The notes beneath the pieces are model-generated. The model saw only the letters and a list, made by a program, of their open reading frames with translations. It had not been told where the DNA came from and did no database searches. 64,000 nt of DNA, taken from contig NZ_CP168030.1 in assembly GCF_041529975.1 (NCBI RefSeq), forward strand, positions 372,001 to 436,000, written 5' to 3'. Both the position numbers and the translations under genes were made by a program. Source of the DNA: Microbacterium maritypicum (lineage in GTDB: Bacteria > Actinomycetota > Actinomycetes > Actinomycetales > Microbacteriaceae). Below, one piece after another: positions 24,225 to 33,170 of the stretch (position 1 is the first letter of the stretch; each line of letters begins with the position of its first letter).

Positions 24225-25171
24225 CGACGAAGGTGCTGGTCATCGGGGGCGGACAGAACCCCGAGCACGAGGTCTCCCTGGCTTCCGCGGCGGCGGTGGC
24301 CGCGGCGCTGCGGATGGGCGATCACGACGTGACGACCGTGACGATCGACCGCGACGGGATCTGGCGCGTGGAGGGACGGCCGAACGGGGGATCGGCGGCC
24401 GAGTCGCTCGCGCTCGCACTGCCGCTGCTCACACGCACGGACGTGGTGTTCCCGGCCGTGCACGGCGCTCTCGGGGAGGACGGCGCGCTCGCGGCGCTGT
24501 GTGCGCTCGCCGGAGTGCGGGTGGTCGGATCGGGGCTGCGGGCGGGAGCCATCGGCATGGACAAGTGGACGACCAAGCTCGTCGCGGATGCCGTGGGTCT
24601 CGGCACCGCCCGCGGCCGACTCGTCGCCGCCGACGACATCGGTGACGTGGAGTTCGAGGGGGAGGTCGTCGTCAAGCCGGTGTCGGCCGGTTCGAGTCAC
24701 GGTGTCGGCCTCGTCACGGAGGAGGGGCAGCTGCTCGCGGCGCTGCGGGAGGCGGCGCGCTTCGACCGGCGCGTCCTCGTCGAGGAGGTCGTGCGGGGGC
24801 GCGAGGTCGACGTGGCGGTGCTGCGCGAGAAGGGTGGCATCCGGTGGGCGGCGCCGCCGCTGGAGATCCACGCGACCGGGCTGTTCGACACGGCAACGAA
24901 GTACGACGGCAGCGCGCGGTTCACGGTGCCGGCGCAGCTGGATGCCGCCGAGACGGCCGCGCTCAAGCGGGCGGCGATCGCCGTGTTCGATGCCCTCGGG
25001 TGCGACGGCGTCGCGCGCATGGACTTCTTCCTCACCGAGCGGGGGCCGGTGCTGAACGAGGTCAACACGATGCCGGGGCTCACCGCCGCCTCGCAGGTGC
25101 CGCGGATGTTCGCCGCGGCGGGTGTGACCTACGTCGACCTGGTCTCGCGACTCGTGCGCGCGGCCTCGTGA
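24221..25171 (+). CDS. D-alanine--D-alanine (or D-serine) ligase family protein
   Basis: A 316-residue ATP-grasp ligase with 'LVIGGGQNPEHEVSLASA', 'FPAVHGALGEDGALAAL', 'GMDKWTTKLVADAVGL', 'VKPVSAGSSHGVGL' and the C-terminal 'LNEVNTMPGLT'. It joins D-Ala to D-Ala or an analogue for peptidoglycan precursors. The omega loop reads 'GLFDTATKYDGSARFTVPA': it keeps the Lys-Tyr pair seen in Ddl and D-Ser-type Van ligases, and lacks the His-bearing form of D-Ala-D-Lac ligases. It is shorter than typical housekeeping Ddl (about 350-370 residues in actinobacteria), which suggests a second, specialised copy. Overlaps racemase and acyltransferase genes by four bases each. Confidence 0.85.
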   Translation: MTTKVLVIGGGQNPEHEVSLASAAAVAAALRMGDHDVTTVTIDRDGIWRVEGRPNGGSAAESLALALPLLTRTDVVFPAVHGALGEDGALAALCALAGVRVVGSGLRAGAIGMDKWTTKLVADAVGLGTARGRLVAADDIGDVEFEGEVVVKPVSAGSSHGVGLVTEEGQLLAALREAARFDRRVLVEEVVRGREVDVAVLREKGGIRWAAPPLEIHATGLFDTATKYDGSARFTVPAQLDAAETAALKRAAIAVFDALGCDGVARMDFFLTERGPVLNEVNTMPGLTAASQVPRMFAAAGVTYVDLVSRLVRAAS

Positions 25172-26208
25172 CCGCGCCCGCGCCCCGGGTCGGATGGCCG
25201 GATGTCGCGAAGGGCATCTGCATCCTGCTCGTCGTGCTCTGGCACGTGGTCACGAAGGTCGTGGTCGGCATCCCCGGCGCCGGAGCGGTGACGGATGCCT
25301 GGGTGATGCTCAACGCCCAGCTCCTGCCGCTGCGCATCCCGCTGTTCTTCCTGGTCTCCGGGATGTTCGCGGCGCGGGCGGTGCTCGCCGGGGACGGTGC
25401 CTCCTGGCGACGTCGGGCCGGCCGGCTCGCGCTGCTCTACCTCGTCTGGGTGCTGATCCAGACGGCCGTGCTCGCGCTCGCACCGGAGTTCGACACGGCG
25501 CGGGCGACCAGCGGGTGGGAGCTGCTCGCGCAGCTCACCATCAGTCCGACGAACCTCTGGTACCTGCTCGCGCTCGCCGTGTATCTCGCGGTCGGGCGGC
25601 TGACGCGCGGGCTCCCGACCGCCGCCGTGCTGTCGGTGGCGTTCGCGATCGCCGCCGTCGCCGGGGCGGGTCTCCTTCCCGATCTCGGCAACCTGTGGCA
25701 GCTGGTGCAGAACCTGTTCTTCTTCCTCATCGGGCTGCGGCTGCGGGCGATCATCGAACGCTTCGCGGCGAGGAGCGGGGTCGGTGTGCTGCTCGCGCTC
25801 GCCGCCGGGTACGCGGGGGCACTCGTCGTCGTCTCCGTGCTCGGCATCCGCCTCGTGCCCGGAACCTGGCCACTGCTCTGCCTCGTCGCGGTGGCATTCG
25901 GGGTGTCGCTCAGCGTGCTCATCGACCGGCATGTCGAGGTCGTCGCGCGGCCGCTGCGGTGGATCGGCCGACGGACCCTGCCGATCTATGTGCTGCACAT
26001 GATGCCGCTCGCGCTGATCGATGCGGGGCTGGATGCTGCGGGGTGGCGGACGACGCCGGTGCTCGAGACCGTCGGACCTCTTGTGCTGACGGCGGTGGTG
26101 ATCGCCGTGTGCCTGGCGGTTCACGCGCTGCTGGTGCGCATCGGACTCGGGGCACTGTTCGATCCGCTGCGGGTGACCGATCGGCTCACGACCCGCGTCC
26201 GGCGATGA
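25168..26208 (+). CDS. Acyltransferase 3 family membrane protein (VanT N-domain-like)
   Basis: A 346-residue protein with about ten transmembrane helices. The start '[21 protein letters not shown]' carries the conserved His of acyltransferase-3/OatA-type proteins, followed by '[13 protein letters not shown]'. Also '[12 protein letters not shown]' and '[20 protein letters not shown]' near the end. VanT of VanC/VanG types consists of such a membrane domain fused to a racemase; here the two are separate genes in one operon. It might import D-Ser/L-Ser or acylate wall polymers. GTG start overlapping the ligase stop. Confidence 0.8.
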   Translation: MTAPAPRVGWPDVAKGICILLVVLWHVVTKVVVGIPGAGAVTDAWVMLNAQLLPLRIPLFFLVSGMFAARAVLAGDGASWRRRAGRLALLYLVWVLIQTAVLALAPEFDTARATSGWELLAQLTISPTNLWYLLALAVYLAVGRLTRGLPTAAVLSVAFAIAAVAGAGLLPDLGNLWQLVQNLFFFLIGLRLRAIIERFAARSGVGVLLALAAGYAGALVVVSVLGIRLVPGTWPLLCLVAVAFGVSLSVLIDRHVEVVARPLRWIGRRTLPIYVLHMMPLALIDAGLDAAGWRTTPVLETVGPLVLTAVVIAVCLAVHALLVRIGLGALFDPLRVTDRLTTRVRR

Positions 26209-26248
26209 CCCCCTCGACAACCGCGGGGCGACGGCGGACCATGGAGTC

Positions 26249-26638
26249 ATGGCGGCCTTCACAGCGGACAACGCATTCAGCGGTTTCAGCGTCGACGACA
26301 TCGACGCGGCGAAAGAGTTCTACGGCACGACCCTCGGCCTCGACGTCGAGGTCAACGCGATGGGGTTCCTCGACCTGCGGCTGCCGAGCGGCGGGTCGAT
26401 CCTCGTGTACGCGAAGCCGAACCACACGCCCGCGAGCTTCACGATCCTGAACTTCCCGGTCGCGGATGTCGACGCCGCGGTGGACGAGCTCATCGCGCGC
26501 GGCGTGCAGACCAAGATCTACAGCGACGAGGAGTTCCCCTCCGATGCGCGCGGCATCGTCCGCGGCAACGGACAGGGCCCGGACATCGCGTGGTTTCGCG
26601 ACCCGGCCGGGAACGTGCTCGCGGTCATGCAGGCCTGA
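26249..26638 (+). CDS. VOC (glyoxalase-like) family protein
   Basis: A 129-residue single-chain vicinal-oxygen-chelate protein. Two beta-alpha-beta modules begin '[21 protein letters not shown]' and '[22 protein letters not shown]', and the ending '[17 protein letters not shown]' is the standard C-terminal strand. Family members include metal-dependent isomerases, dioxygenases and drug-binding proteins; specificity cannot be judged. It overlaps the 3' end of the convergent ABC transporter gene by 14 bases. A short independent transcript seems likely. Confidence 0.8.
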   Translation: MAAFTADNAFSGFSVDDIDAAKEFYGTTLGLDVEVNAMGFLDLRLPSGGSILVYAKPNHTPASFTILNFPVADVDAAVDELIARGVQTKIYSDEEFPSDARGIVRGNGQGPDIAWFRDPAGNVLAVMQA

Positions 26639-28292
26639 CGCGGAGTCGGACGACGCGGGGCAGCCGCTCCAGCGTCTCCCTCCGATGCGAGGCGACGAGC
26701 AGTGTGCCGTCGAACTCCGCGAGCACGTCCGAGATCCGCGCCTCGGTGTCGGGGTCGAGGCTCGCGGTGACCTCATCGACGACGAGGATCCGCGGGTCCC
26801 GTACCAGCGCTCTGGCGAGGGCCAGCCGTGCACGCTGCCCCCCGGAGAGGCGGACTCCGTGCTCGCCGATCCGGTCGTCGAGCCCGATGCCGTCGTCGAC
26901 GCCCACCCGCGCGAGGGCTTCCTGGAGAACGGTGTCCTCGCGGTACTCTGTGCCGCGGAGCAGATTGTCCCTGACTGTCCCGTAGAACAGTCGCGCATCC
27001 TGCTCCACGAAAGCGACGGCGCGGCGGAGATCCTCGTCGGCGATCTCGGGAAGCGGATGCCGACCGCCGTCGGTGTCGACCAGGGAGATGCTGCCGGACG
27101 AGGGATCCCAGAGGCGCGCGGCCAGGGCGATCACCGTGCTCTTACCGGCACCTGATGCTCCGGCGAGACCGACGTGCTCTCCCGGAGTGACCTCCATCGA
27201 CCAGTCACGCAGCGCGTCCGTCTCGTCGTCGTACGAGAAGGAGACCGCGTCGAAGCGGATGCCGAGCGGACCGTGCGGGAGCGGGTGCGGCTCGAGGGCC
27301 ATCGTCACGACGGCCGGACGGGTGAGCGCCGCTGTCACGCGCCGGGCACTCGCGGTGAGCGGGTGCAGCTCGGTGAGGGTGTGGCTCGCCTCGCCGATGG
27401 CGGCCACTCCCGCGATGCCGAGGGCGATGACGGCGGGAAGCATCCCGGCGATCTGCGGGCTCGGCGTGCGCGCATCGGCTCCTCCGCTCGCGACGACGGC
27501 CGCCAGCAGGATTCCGATGACGACCGCGGTGAGCACGAGTTCGCGGGCGCCGTCGACGGCCTCGCCGAGCAGCGCTCTGCGGAGCGAGGTGCGGGCGGCG
27601 CGACGCGTGCGGGCCACCGTGTCGCGCACGATCCTCGCCCGCAGTCCGTAGGCGAGGATCTCGCGCATCGCACCGAGTGCGTCGACCATACGCTCCGCCT
27701 GCTCTTCGCGCTCCGCCTGTTCCGCGGCCCCGAGTCGGCGTACCGGACGGGCGCCCCACAGCGCGGTGGACGCGACGAGCGCGCCGCCGAGCAGGACGAC
27801 CGCCGACGCGGTGGGCATGACCCACGCGGTTCCGATCAGGGCGACGAGGAACAGCGTGAGCGAGGCGCCGATCTGGGCGATGGTGTGGGCATAGAAGAAC
27901 TCCAGCTTCTCGATGTCGGTCATCGCCACGGAGGCCGCGCGACCGGAGTGCTCTCGCCGACGACCGGGGACACTCCGGGCGTACGCGTCGAAGAGCGCCC
28001 CGCGAAGCCGTGCGAGAACCCGGTACGCGAGCGCATGCGACACGTCCATCTCCCGCCACGTGAGCACGGCGCGCAGCAGCACCAGCACCACGAGCCCCGC
28101 CCACCATGCCGCGGTCGGCCAGACGCCGAGCGCGACGGCCTCGCCGACCCCGAGTGCCGACAGCACCGCGATGGCGGCCAGTGCCAACGTGCTCGTCGTG
28201 CTGAGCACGTAGATTCCGGCGATCCGCCGCCACTCGGGCCGCAGTGGGGGGAGGAGGGCGGTGAACACAGCCGTGGTCCCTGAAGCCGTCAC
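26625..28292 (-). CDS. ABC exporter half-transporter (permease-ATPase fusion, second subunit)
   Basis: A 555-residue half-transporter: six-helix membrane domain to about residue 300, then an ATPase with Walker A '[14 protein letters not shown]', signature '[16 protein letters not shown]' and Walker B '[13 protein letters not shown]' (Val replaces the usual Pro after the catalytic Glu). The start is a GTG at 28292 overlapping the stop of the partner gene, so the two make a heterodimer like CydDC. CydDC exports cysteine/glutathione; related actinobacterial pairs beside iron transporters move siderophores. A Zur/Fur-like box upstream and divergent metallophore-import genes favour a metallophore role here (inference). 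Confidence 0.85.
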   Translation of the reverse strand: MTASGTTAVFTALLPPLRPEWRRIAGIYVLSTTSTLALAAIAVLSALGVGEAVALGVWPTAAWWAGLVVLVLLRAVLTWREMDVSHALAYRVLARLRGALFDAYARSVPGRRREHSGRAASVAMTDIEKLEFFYAHTIAQIGASLTLFLVALIGTAWVMPTASAVVLLGGALVASTALWGARPVRRLGAAEQAEREEQAERMVDALGAMREILAYGLRARIVRDTVARTRRAARTSLRRALLGEAVDGARELVLTAVVIGILLAAVVASGGADARTPSPQIAGMLPAVIALGIAGVAAIGEASHTLTELHPLTASARRVTAALTRPAVVTMALEPHPLPHGPLGIRFDAVSFSYDDETDALRDWSMEVTPGEHVGLAGASGAGKSTVIALAARLWDPSSGSISLVDTDGGRHPLPEIADEDLRRAVAFVEQDARLFYGTVRDNLLRGTEYREDTVLQEALARVGVDDGIGLDDRIGEHGVRLSGGQRARLALARALVRDPRILVVDEVTASLDPDTEARISDVLAEFDGTLLVASHRRETLERLPRVVRLRVRPA

Positions 28293-29953
28293 GTCCGTAC
28301 CTCCTGCAGCATCCCGGCATCGAGTCGGCGCACCGACGTCACGCGCTCGAGAGCTTCGGTCCGGTGGCTGATCATGAGGACGATCCGCTCCGCGGCGACC
28401 CGCTCCAGCGTCTCCGCGACCGTCTGCGCTCCGCGGTCGTCGAGTGCGCTCGTCGGCTCGTCGACCAGGAGCACGGGTCGCTGCGCCAGGAACGCCCTGG
28501 CCAGTGCCAGCCGCTGCCGCTGCCCGCCGGAGAGGCTCGTCCCGGCCTCGGAGACCGGAGCGTCGAAGCCACCGGGTATCGCGCGGATCTCGGCCAGGAT
28601 GCCGGCGGCGGCGCACGCGGCCTCCACCTCGCGGTCGTCGGCTCCGACGAGGTTCACGTTCTGCCGGATGGTCCCCGAGAAGAGCACGGGCCGCTGCGAG
28701 ACCACGGCGATGTCGCTCGCTCGCAGCGGGAGCCCGTCCAGGTCGATCGTGCCCGTGGTGGGCGTGAGGAATCCGAGCAGGAGATCGAACAGGGTCGACT
28801 TGCCCGATCCCGACGCACCGACGATCGCATGCACCGCGCCCACCTCCACCTGGAGGTCGATGCCGAGCAGCACGTCGTGGTCGGCGCCCGGGTAGCGATA
28901 CGTGAGGTTCGACACCCGCAGCACCCGGGGGGTGGTTGCGACGCCGGAGACCTCGCTCATCGCGCCGGCGTCCGCATCCGCATCTGCATCTGCACGCGAT
29001 CCGCGGGGGCCGAACGCGCCCAGTGCGACGAGACCCGGCACGGCGGTCAGGCCGAGGAACCCCGCGTGCCAGTGCCGCGAGAGGTCACGCACGGGTCGGA
29101 ACGCCTCGGACGACAGCAGCAGGATCGCGTAGACCTCGCCCCGGGGCGCGGCGCCGGTCATCACATCCCAGACCGCCACGAAGACGGCCGCGAGGTACCC
29201 GGCCTGCACGGCGAAGTCGGTCACGGCGGTCGTCGCCAGAGACGATCGCATCACCCGCTCGGTCGCGCGCCGCAGGGCCTCCGACCGCTCGCGCAGCCGC
29301 TCGCGCGTCCCGGTGACATCGCCCAGGGTGCGTAGCGTGGCCATGCCGCGCAACGACTCGAGCAGGTCATCGCCGAGTGCCTCATAGGTGTCCCAGTGGT
29401 CTACGCCACGACCTGCGAGCATCCGCTGCCACGCCATCGGGCCGAGCACGGCCACGAGAATCCCGACCGTCACGCAGGCGGCCGCCGGCAGCGAGGCAGC
29501 AGCCAGCAGTCCGACAGCCGCCACGCTGCCGAGCGCCAGCAGCACGACCGCGGGGACGTACTTCGACACGTACGCGTCGGTGCCGTCGATCCCCTCTCCC
29601 AGAGTCGCCTGCACCGACCCGTCGCGCACCGCGGGGTCGTGCAGCCGGGCGGGCGTGAGCGCCGTGGTGATCGCCCGACCGCGAAGATGCTCACGCACTC
29701 GGCCGCCCAGCGCGGCGGCAGAGCCCGCCTTCGCCAGTGACAGGAGGATGCGGATGACGCTCACGGCGAGGATCACCGCCCCGCCGAGGAGCGCTGTGCG
29801 CACATCGCCGCCGACGAAAGCCGCCAGCGACACCGCCAGTGCTCCGGCCTGCACGAGATGGGTGGCGAAGACGAGAAGGAGCAGGACGGTGCTTGCGGCC
29901 AACTCGCGGGGGAAGGCTCGGGCCTCTCGCCACAGCTCGGGCACGATCATCAC
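28289..29953 (-). CDS. ABC exporter half-transporter (permease-ATPase fusion, first subunit)
   Basis: A 554-residue half-transporter resembling CydD. Six helices are followed by an Asp-Ala repeat linker ('DADADADAGAMSEV') and an ATPase with Walker A 'IVGASGSGKSTLFDLL', signature 'TSLSGGQRQRLALARAF' and Walker B 'VLLVDEPTSALD'. Two adjacent ATGs at 29953 and 29950 are possible starts. The gene is divergent from the FecCD-type importer, with an Fur-family-like operator in the 74-base gap, so exporter and importer are probably derepressed together under metal limitation. The substrate is unknown: thiol export as in CydDC, or metallophore traffic. Confidence 0.85.
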   Translation of the reverse strand: MMIVPELWREARAFPRELAASTVLLLLVFATHLVQAGALAVSLAAFVGGDVRTALLGGAVILAVSVIRILLSLAKAGSAAALGGRVREHLRGRAITTALTPARLHDPAVRDGSVQATLGEGIDGTDAYVSKYVPAVVLLALGSVAAVGLLAAASLPAAACVTVGILVAVLGPMAWQRMLAGRGVDHWDTYEALGDDLLESLRGMATLRTLGDVTGTRERLRERSEALRRATERVMRSSLATTAVTDFAVQAGYLAAVFVAVWDVMTGAAPRGEVYAILLLSSEAFRPVRDLSRHWHAGFLGLTAVPGLVALGAFGPRGSRADADADADAGAMSEVSGVATTPRVLRVSNLTYRYPGADHDVLLGIDLQVEVGAVHAIVGASGSGKSTLFDLLLGFLTPTTGTIDLDGLPLRASDIAVVSQRPVLFSGTIRQNVNLVGADDREVEAACAAAGILAEIRAIPGGFDAPVSEAGTSLSGGQRQRLALARAFLAQRPVLLVDEPTSALDDRGAQTVAETLERVAAERIVLMISHRTEALERVTSVRRLDAGMLQEVRT

Positions 29954-30000
29954 GGCGGGCCTCCGGCGGGTGGATGTTCAGGGACGACTTCGACCCTAGA

Positions 30001-30015
30001 TGATAACGATTCTCA
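30001..30015. promoter_or_regulatory. Zur/Fur-like operator between exporter and FecCD importer
   Basis: TGATAACGATTCTCA is a 7-1-7 imperfect palindrome sharing TGATAACGA and TTCTCAA with the box at 4853-4875. It ends only 12 bases before the importer ATG at 30028 and starts 48 bases from the exporter start, so it could repress both. No ribosome site is visible before the importer ATG, suggesting a leaderless mRNA. Confidence 0.65.
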
Positions 30016-30027
30016 ATATCTACTAGC

Positions 30028-31179
30028 ATGCTGCTCATGCCTCCTTCGTCCTCCGCCGCGCTCGCCGGCGACCTCGACCGTGCATCACCGCCCGCGCCGG
30101 TCGCGCGGAGCAGCCGTCCTTCGCGGCAGTCGTGGTCGACCGTCGCGCCGACGACCCTGGTTCTCGCGCTGATCGCCGCGATCCTTCTCGTGCTCGTCGT
30201 CTCCGCCGCGACCGGGCCGGTCGCCGTGAGCGTGGACGAGGCCGCGCGCATCGTGATCGGACACCTCGTTCCTGGGATGCCGTGGATGTCGGACGGCAGT
30301 CTGTCGACGCTGCAGGACCAGGCGGTGTGGCAGTTCCGCCTGCCCCGTGCCCTCCTCGCCGGGCTCGCCGGTGCCGGACTCGCGCTGGCCGGGGCGATCA
30401 TGCAGGTCGTCGTCCGCAACCCGCTCGCCGAGCCCTACATCCTCGGTGTCTCCTCGGGGGCGAGCGTCGGTGCCGTGCTCGTCATCGTCTCCGGAGGGGT
30501 CGCCCTCGCCGGACTCACGATGAGCGGTGCCGCCTTCCTCGGAGCCGTGGTCGCGTGCATCCTCGTGGCCCTCCTCGCCCGGCGCCGAGGGGAACTCTCC
30601 CCGACCAGGATGATCCTCGCCGGGGTGGCTCTCGGATCACTCCTGAGCGCGGTGACCAGCTACCTCACCATCACCACCGACGCGCAGAACGTCGTGAGCG
30701 TGATGTTCTTCCTGCTCGGAAGCGTGTCGGCGGCGACCATGTCGTCGCTGTTGATCCCGACGATCGCGCTCATCATCGCCGGCGTCGCGGTGTTCGGCCT
30801 CGCTCGGCAGATGAACGCGCTCCTCGCCGGCGACGAGTCGGCACTCGCGGTCGGCGTGCGCACGACGCGGCTGCGTGCGCTGCTCCTCGTCATCGCGTCG
30901 CTGCTCACCGGGGCGATCGTCGCTGTGAGCGGAGGGATCGGCTTCGTCGGGCTCGTCGTGCCGCACGTCGCTCGGATCCTCGTCGGCTCGGAACACCGTC
31001 GGATGCTCCCGATCACCGTTCTCGCGGGGATGCTCTTCCTGATGGTCGCTGACCTGCTGGCGCGCACGGTGGCGGCCCCGTCGGAGATCCCCCTCGGCAT
31101 CCTGACCGCATTCGTCGGCGCACCGTTCTTCCTGTGGCTGATGCGCCGAGGCGGCGAGAAGGCAGGGATCGACCGATGA
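30028..31179 (+). CDS. FecCD/BtuC-type ABC transporter permease
   Basis: A 383-residue protein with about ten helices. The FecCD blocks are clear: 'FRLPRALLAGLAGAGLALAGAIMQVVVRNPLAEPYILGVSSGA' spans residues 107-149, then 'GIGFVGLVVPHVARILVGSEHR', 'LPITVLAGMLFLMVADLLAR' and the ending 'IPLGILTAFVGAPFFLWLMRR'. The long hydrophilic N-terminus (about 40 residues) may be partly spurious; ATG 30037 is an alternative start. It forms a homodimer carrying iron-, zinc- or cobalamin-type chelates. It begins a three-gene operon with four-base overlaps and follows a Zur/Fur-like box. Confidence 0.9.
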   Translation: MLLMPPSSSAALAGDLDRASPPAPVARSSRPSRQSWSTVAPTTLVLALIAAILLVLVVSAATGPVAVSVDEAARIVIGHLVPGMPWMSDGSLSTLQDQAVWQFRLPRALLAGLAGAGLALAGAIMQVVVRNPLAEPYILGVSSGASVGAVLVIVSGGVALAGLTMSGAAFLGAVVACILVALLARRRGELSPTRMILAGVALGSLLSAVTSYLTITTDAQNVVSVMFFLLGSVSAATMSSLLIPTIALIIAGVAVFGLARQMNALLAGDESALAVGVRTTRLRALLLVIASLLTGAIVAVSGGIGFVGLVVPHVARILVGSEHRRMLPITVLAGMLFLMVADLLARTVAAPSEIPLGILTAFVGAPFFLWLMRRGGEKAGIDR

Positions 31180-31988
31180 CCATCGCCTTCCACGGCGTCG
31201 ACGTCGCGCGCGGGAACCGAACGGTGCTCCACGGGGTCGACCTGACGATCGGCATCGGCAGGATCGTCGGTCTCGTCGGCCCCAACGGCAGCGGCAAGTC
31301 GACTCTGCTGCGGACGCTCTTCTCCGGACGACGGCCCCTGCGCGGACACGTCACCGTCGACGGCGCCGACGTGGCGGGGTTCGCTCCGAGGGCGCTGGCC
31401 CGGACCGTCTCGGTGATGCTGCAGGACGCGCCGTCCGAGTTCGACCTCACGGTGCGCGAGACCGTGCTCGTCGGCCGCGCCCCGCATCGTCCACCGTTCA
31501 CGCGTGATTCGCCCGACGACCATCGCATCGTCGATGAGTCCCTCCGTGCGGCGGATGTCGCCGACCTCGGCGACCGGCTGATGCGTCAGCTCTCCGGCGG
31601 GCAGCGGCAGCGGGTGATGCTGGCGCGGGCTCTCGCGCAGGACGGCGAGATCCTCATCCTCGACGAGCCGACCAACCACCTCGACATCGCCCACCAGCTC
31701 GACCTGATGCGCGTCGTCTCCGGCCTGGGAAAAACGGTGGTCGCCGCGCTGCACGACCTGAACATCGCGGCGTCGTTCTGCGATGACATCGCCGTGCTCG
31801 ACGAGGGGCGGCTGGTCGCCTTCGGGGCGGCGGACACCGTGCTGACCCCGGAGCTGGTGAGCGACGTGTTCCGCGTGACCGCCCGCGTTGCGCGCGAAGA
31901 GGGCACCGGCGCCCGTGCAATGACATTCCACCCCCGAACCCCCTTCGACGGGACCCGCCCGTCGGCATCACCGAGGAGAACCGAATGA
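31176..31988 (+). CDS. FepC/BtuD-type ABC ATPase
   Basis: A 270-residue cytoplasmic ATPase of the iron-chelate/cobalamin class: Walker A 'GLVGPNGSGKSTLLRTL', Q-loop 'VMLQDAP', signature 'RQLSGGQRQRVMLARAL', Walker B 'ILILDEPTNHLD' and the switch His in 'VVAALHDLNIA'. It powers the FecCD-type permease encoded immediately upstream (ATGA overlap) and overlaps the binding-protein gene downstream. Confidence 0.92.
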   Translation: MTIAFHGVDVARGNRTVLHGVDLTIGIGRIVGLVGPNGSGKSTLLRTLFSGRRPLRGHVTVDGADVAGFAPRALARTVSVMLQDAPSEFDLTVRETVLVGRAPHRPPFTRDSPDDHRIVDESLRAADVADLGDRLMRQLSGGQRQRVMLARALAQDGEILILDEPTNHLDIAHQLDLMRVVSGLGKTVVAALHDLNIAASFCDDIAVLDEGRLVAFGAADTVLTPELVSDVFRVTARVAREEGTGARAMTFHPRTPFDGTRPSASPRRTE

Positions 31989-33001
31989 CATCCCGAAATC
32001 GATCCGCCCGCATTCTCGTGACGGCGCTCGGAGGGGCGACCCTCCTCGGCCTGACCGGCTGCGGCGCAGGCGTCACCGCGGCCGCGCCCACGCAATCGGC
32101 GGATACGGCCGTCACGATCGAGAACTGCGGACGGAGCGTCGTCGTGCCGGAGCCTCCGTCCGCCGTGGTCGGACTGCACCCGTCGCAGACCGAGCTGCTG
32201 CTGCGCCTCGGCCTGGCGGATCGTCTCGTCGGGCAGGCGCAGGCGACCGTGCAGGCCTTGCCGGACGACGTCGCCGCCCTCGCGGAAGGGATCCCGGTGC
32301 TCGGCGCCGACACCCCGCCGAACCGCGAGACCCTGCTCGCCGCCGAGCCCGACTTCGTGTACTCGCCGACGACCTACGAGTTCACCGCGGAGCAGGGCTT
32401 CGCGAGCCTCGAGCAGCTCGAAGAGGCGGGGGTCGCCGCCTACGTCGCCACCGGCGGCTGCTTCGATCGGCGCATGGAGGGAACCGTCGACGACCTCTTC
32501 GTCGACCTCGAGAACCTCGGCGCGATCTTCGACGTCGAGCAGGAGGCTGCGGCGCTCATCGAGGACGCGGAGGCCGACCTCGCCGAGGTCGATGCGGCTG
32601 TCGAGGAGGTCGACGAGCGGCTGCGCGTGGCGCAGGTGTACGTCGACGGCACGACTCTGACCGCGATCGGCGCGGGCATCGAGTACGACATCCTGCGGCG
32701 TGCGGGCGCCGAGGCCGTGTTCACCCCGGAGGACCCGGCCTTCGCCGACTTCTTCGCCGCCGAGATCACCCCGGAGGCGCTCGCGGCCGCGGCCCCGGAC
32801 GCACTCGTCTTCGCCGCGACCGACCCCGCGCACGAGGCCGCCGCGCGCGCGTACCTCACTGCGACGTTCCCGGATATGCCGGCGGTGCAGGAGGAGCGGC
32901 TGATCGCCATCTCCACCTCGGACACCTTTCCCGGCACGCTCGGGAACATCTCGGTCGTCCACCGGATCGCGCAGGCGCTGTACCCCGACGCCTTCGCCTG
33001 A
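31985..33001 (+). CDS. Metal-chelate ABC transporter substrate-binding lipoprotein
   Basis: A 338-residue lipoprotein with signal 'LLGLTGC' (C26) and a class-III (BtuF/FhuD-like) fold: 'VVVPEPPSAVVGLHPSQTELLLRLGLADRLVG', shown here as residues 50-81, then 'ETLLAAEPDFVYSP', a long alpha helix rich in Glu, and a C-terminal 'FPGTLGNISVVHRIAQAL'. It captures the chelate outside the cell. The two Cys residues of the mature part ('ENCGRS', 'TGGCFDRR') could form a disulfide. The Zur-like operator at the operon head hints at a zinc-type metallophore, but family resemblance fits iron-siderophore or cobamide equally well. Confidence 0.85.
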   Translation: MTSRNRSARILVTALGGATLLGLTGCGAGVTAAAPTQSADTAVTIENCGRSVVVPEPPSAVVGLHPSQTELLLRLGLADRLVGQAQATVQALPDDVAALAEGIPVLGADTPPNRETLLAAEPDFVYSPTTYEFTAEQGFASLEQLEEAGVAAYVATGGCFDRRMEGTVDDLFVDLENLGAIFDVEQEAAALIEDAEADLAEVDAAVEEVDERLRVAQVYVDGTTLTAIGAGIEYDILRRAGAEAVFTPEDPAFADFFAAEITPEALAAAAPDALVFAATDPAHEAAARAYLTATFPDMPAVQEERLIAISTSDTFPGTLGNISVVHRIAQALYPDAFA

Positions 33002-33013
33002 GCGCCGTGCGGG

Positions 33014-33050
33014 GGCCCGGACCTTGCGCGCGATGCGTGCGGTCCGGGCC
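33014..33050 (+). terminator. Terminator-like hairpin after the metallophore-import operon
   Basis: A ten-base-pair GC stem, GGCCCGGACC (33014-33023) with GGTCCGGGCC (33041-33050), about 12 bases after the binding-protein stop. There is no T-run, so termination strength is uncertain. It lies in the gap to the convergent helicase gene. Confidence 0.55.
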
Positions 33051-33170
33051 ATCGTGCGTCGGGGGCTCTTCGCCCTCGGGCGGGGAGTTCCGGATCGGGA
33101 GGAGATTCTCGCGCGAAGCATCCGCCCGCACAGGAGGTCTCCGCCCCAGGCGTTCGCGGGCCGCGGAGCG

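Noticed and set aside
28289..29953. Naming the exporter pair cydD/cydC outright
   Set aside because: No cytochrome bd genes are adjacent, and the Zur/Fur-like operator and divergent metallophore importer point elsewhere; the layout is shared by several ABC exporter groups.
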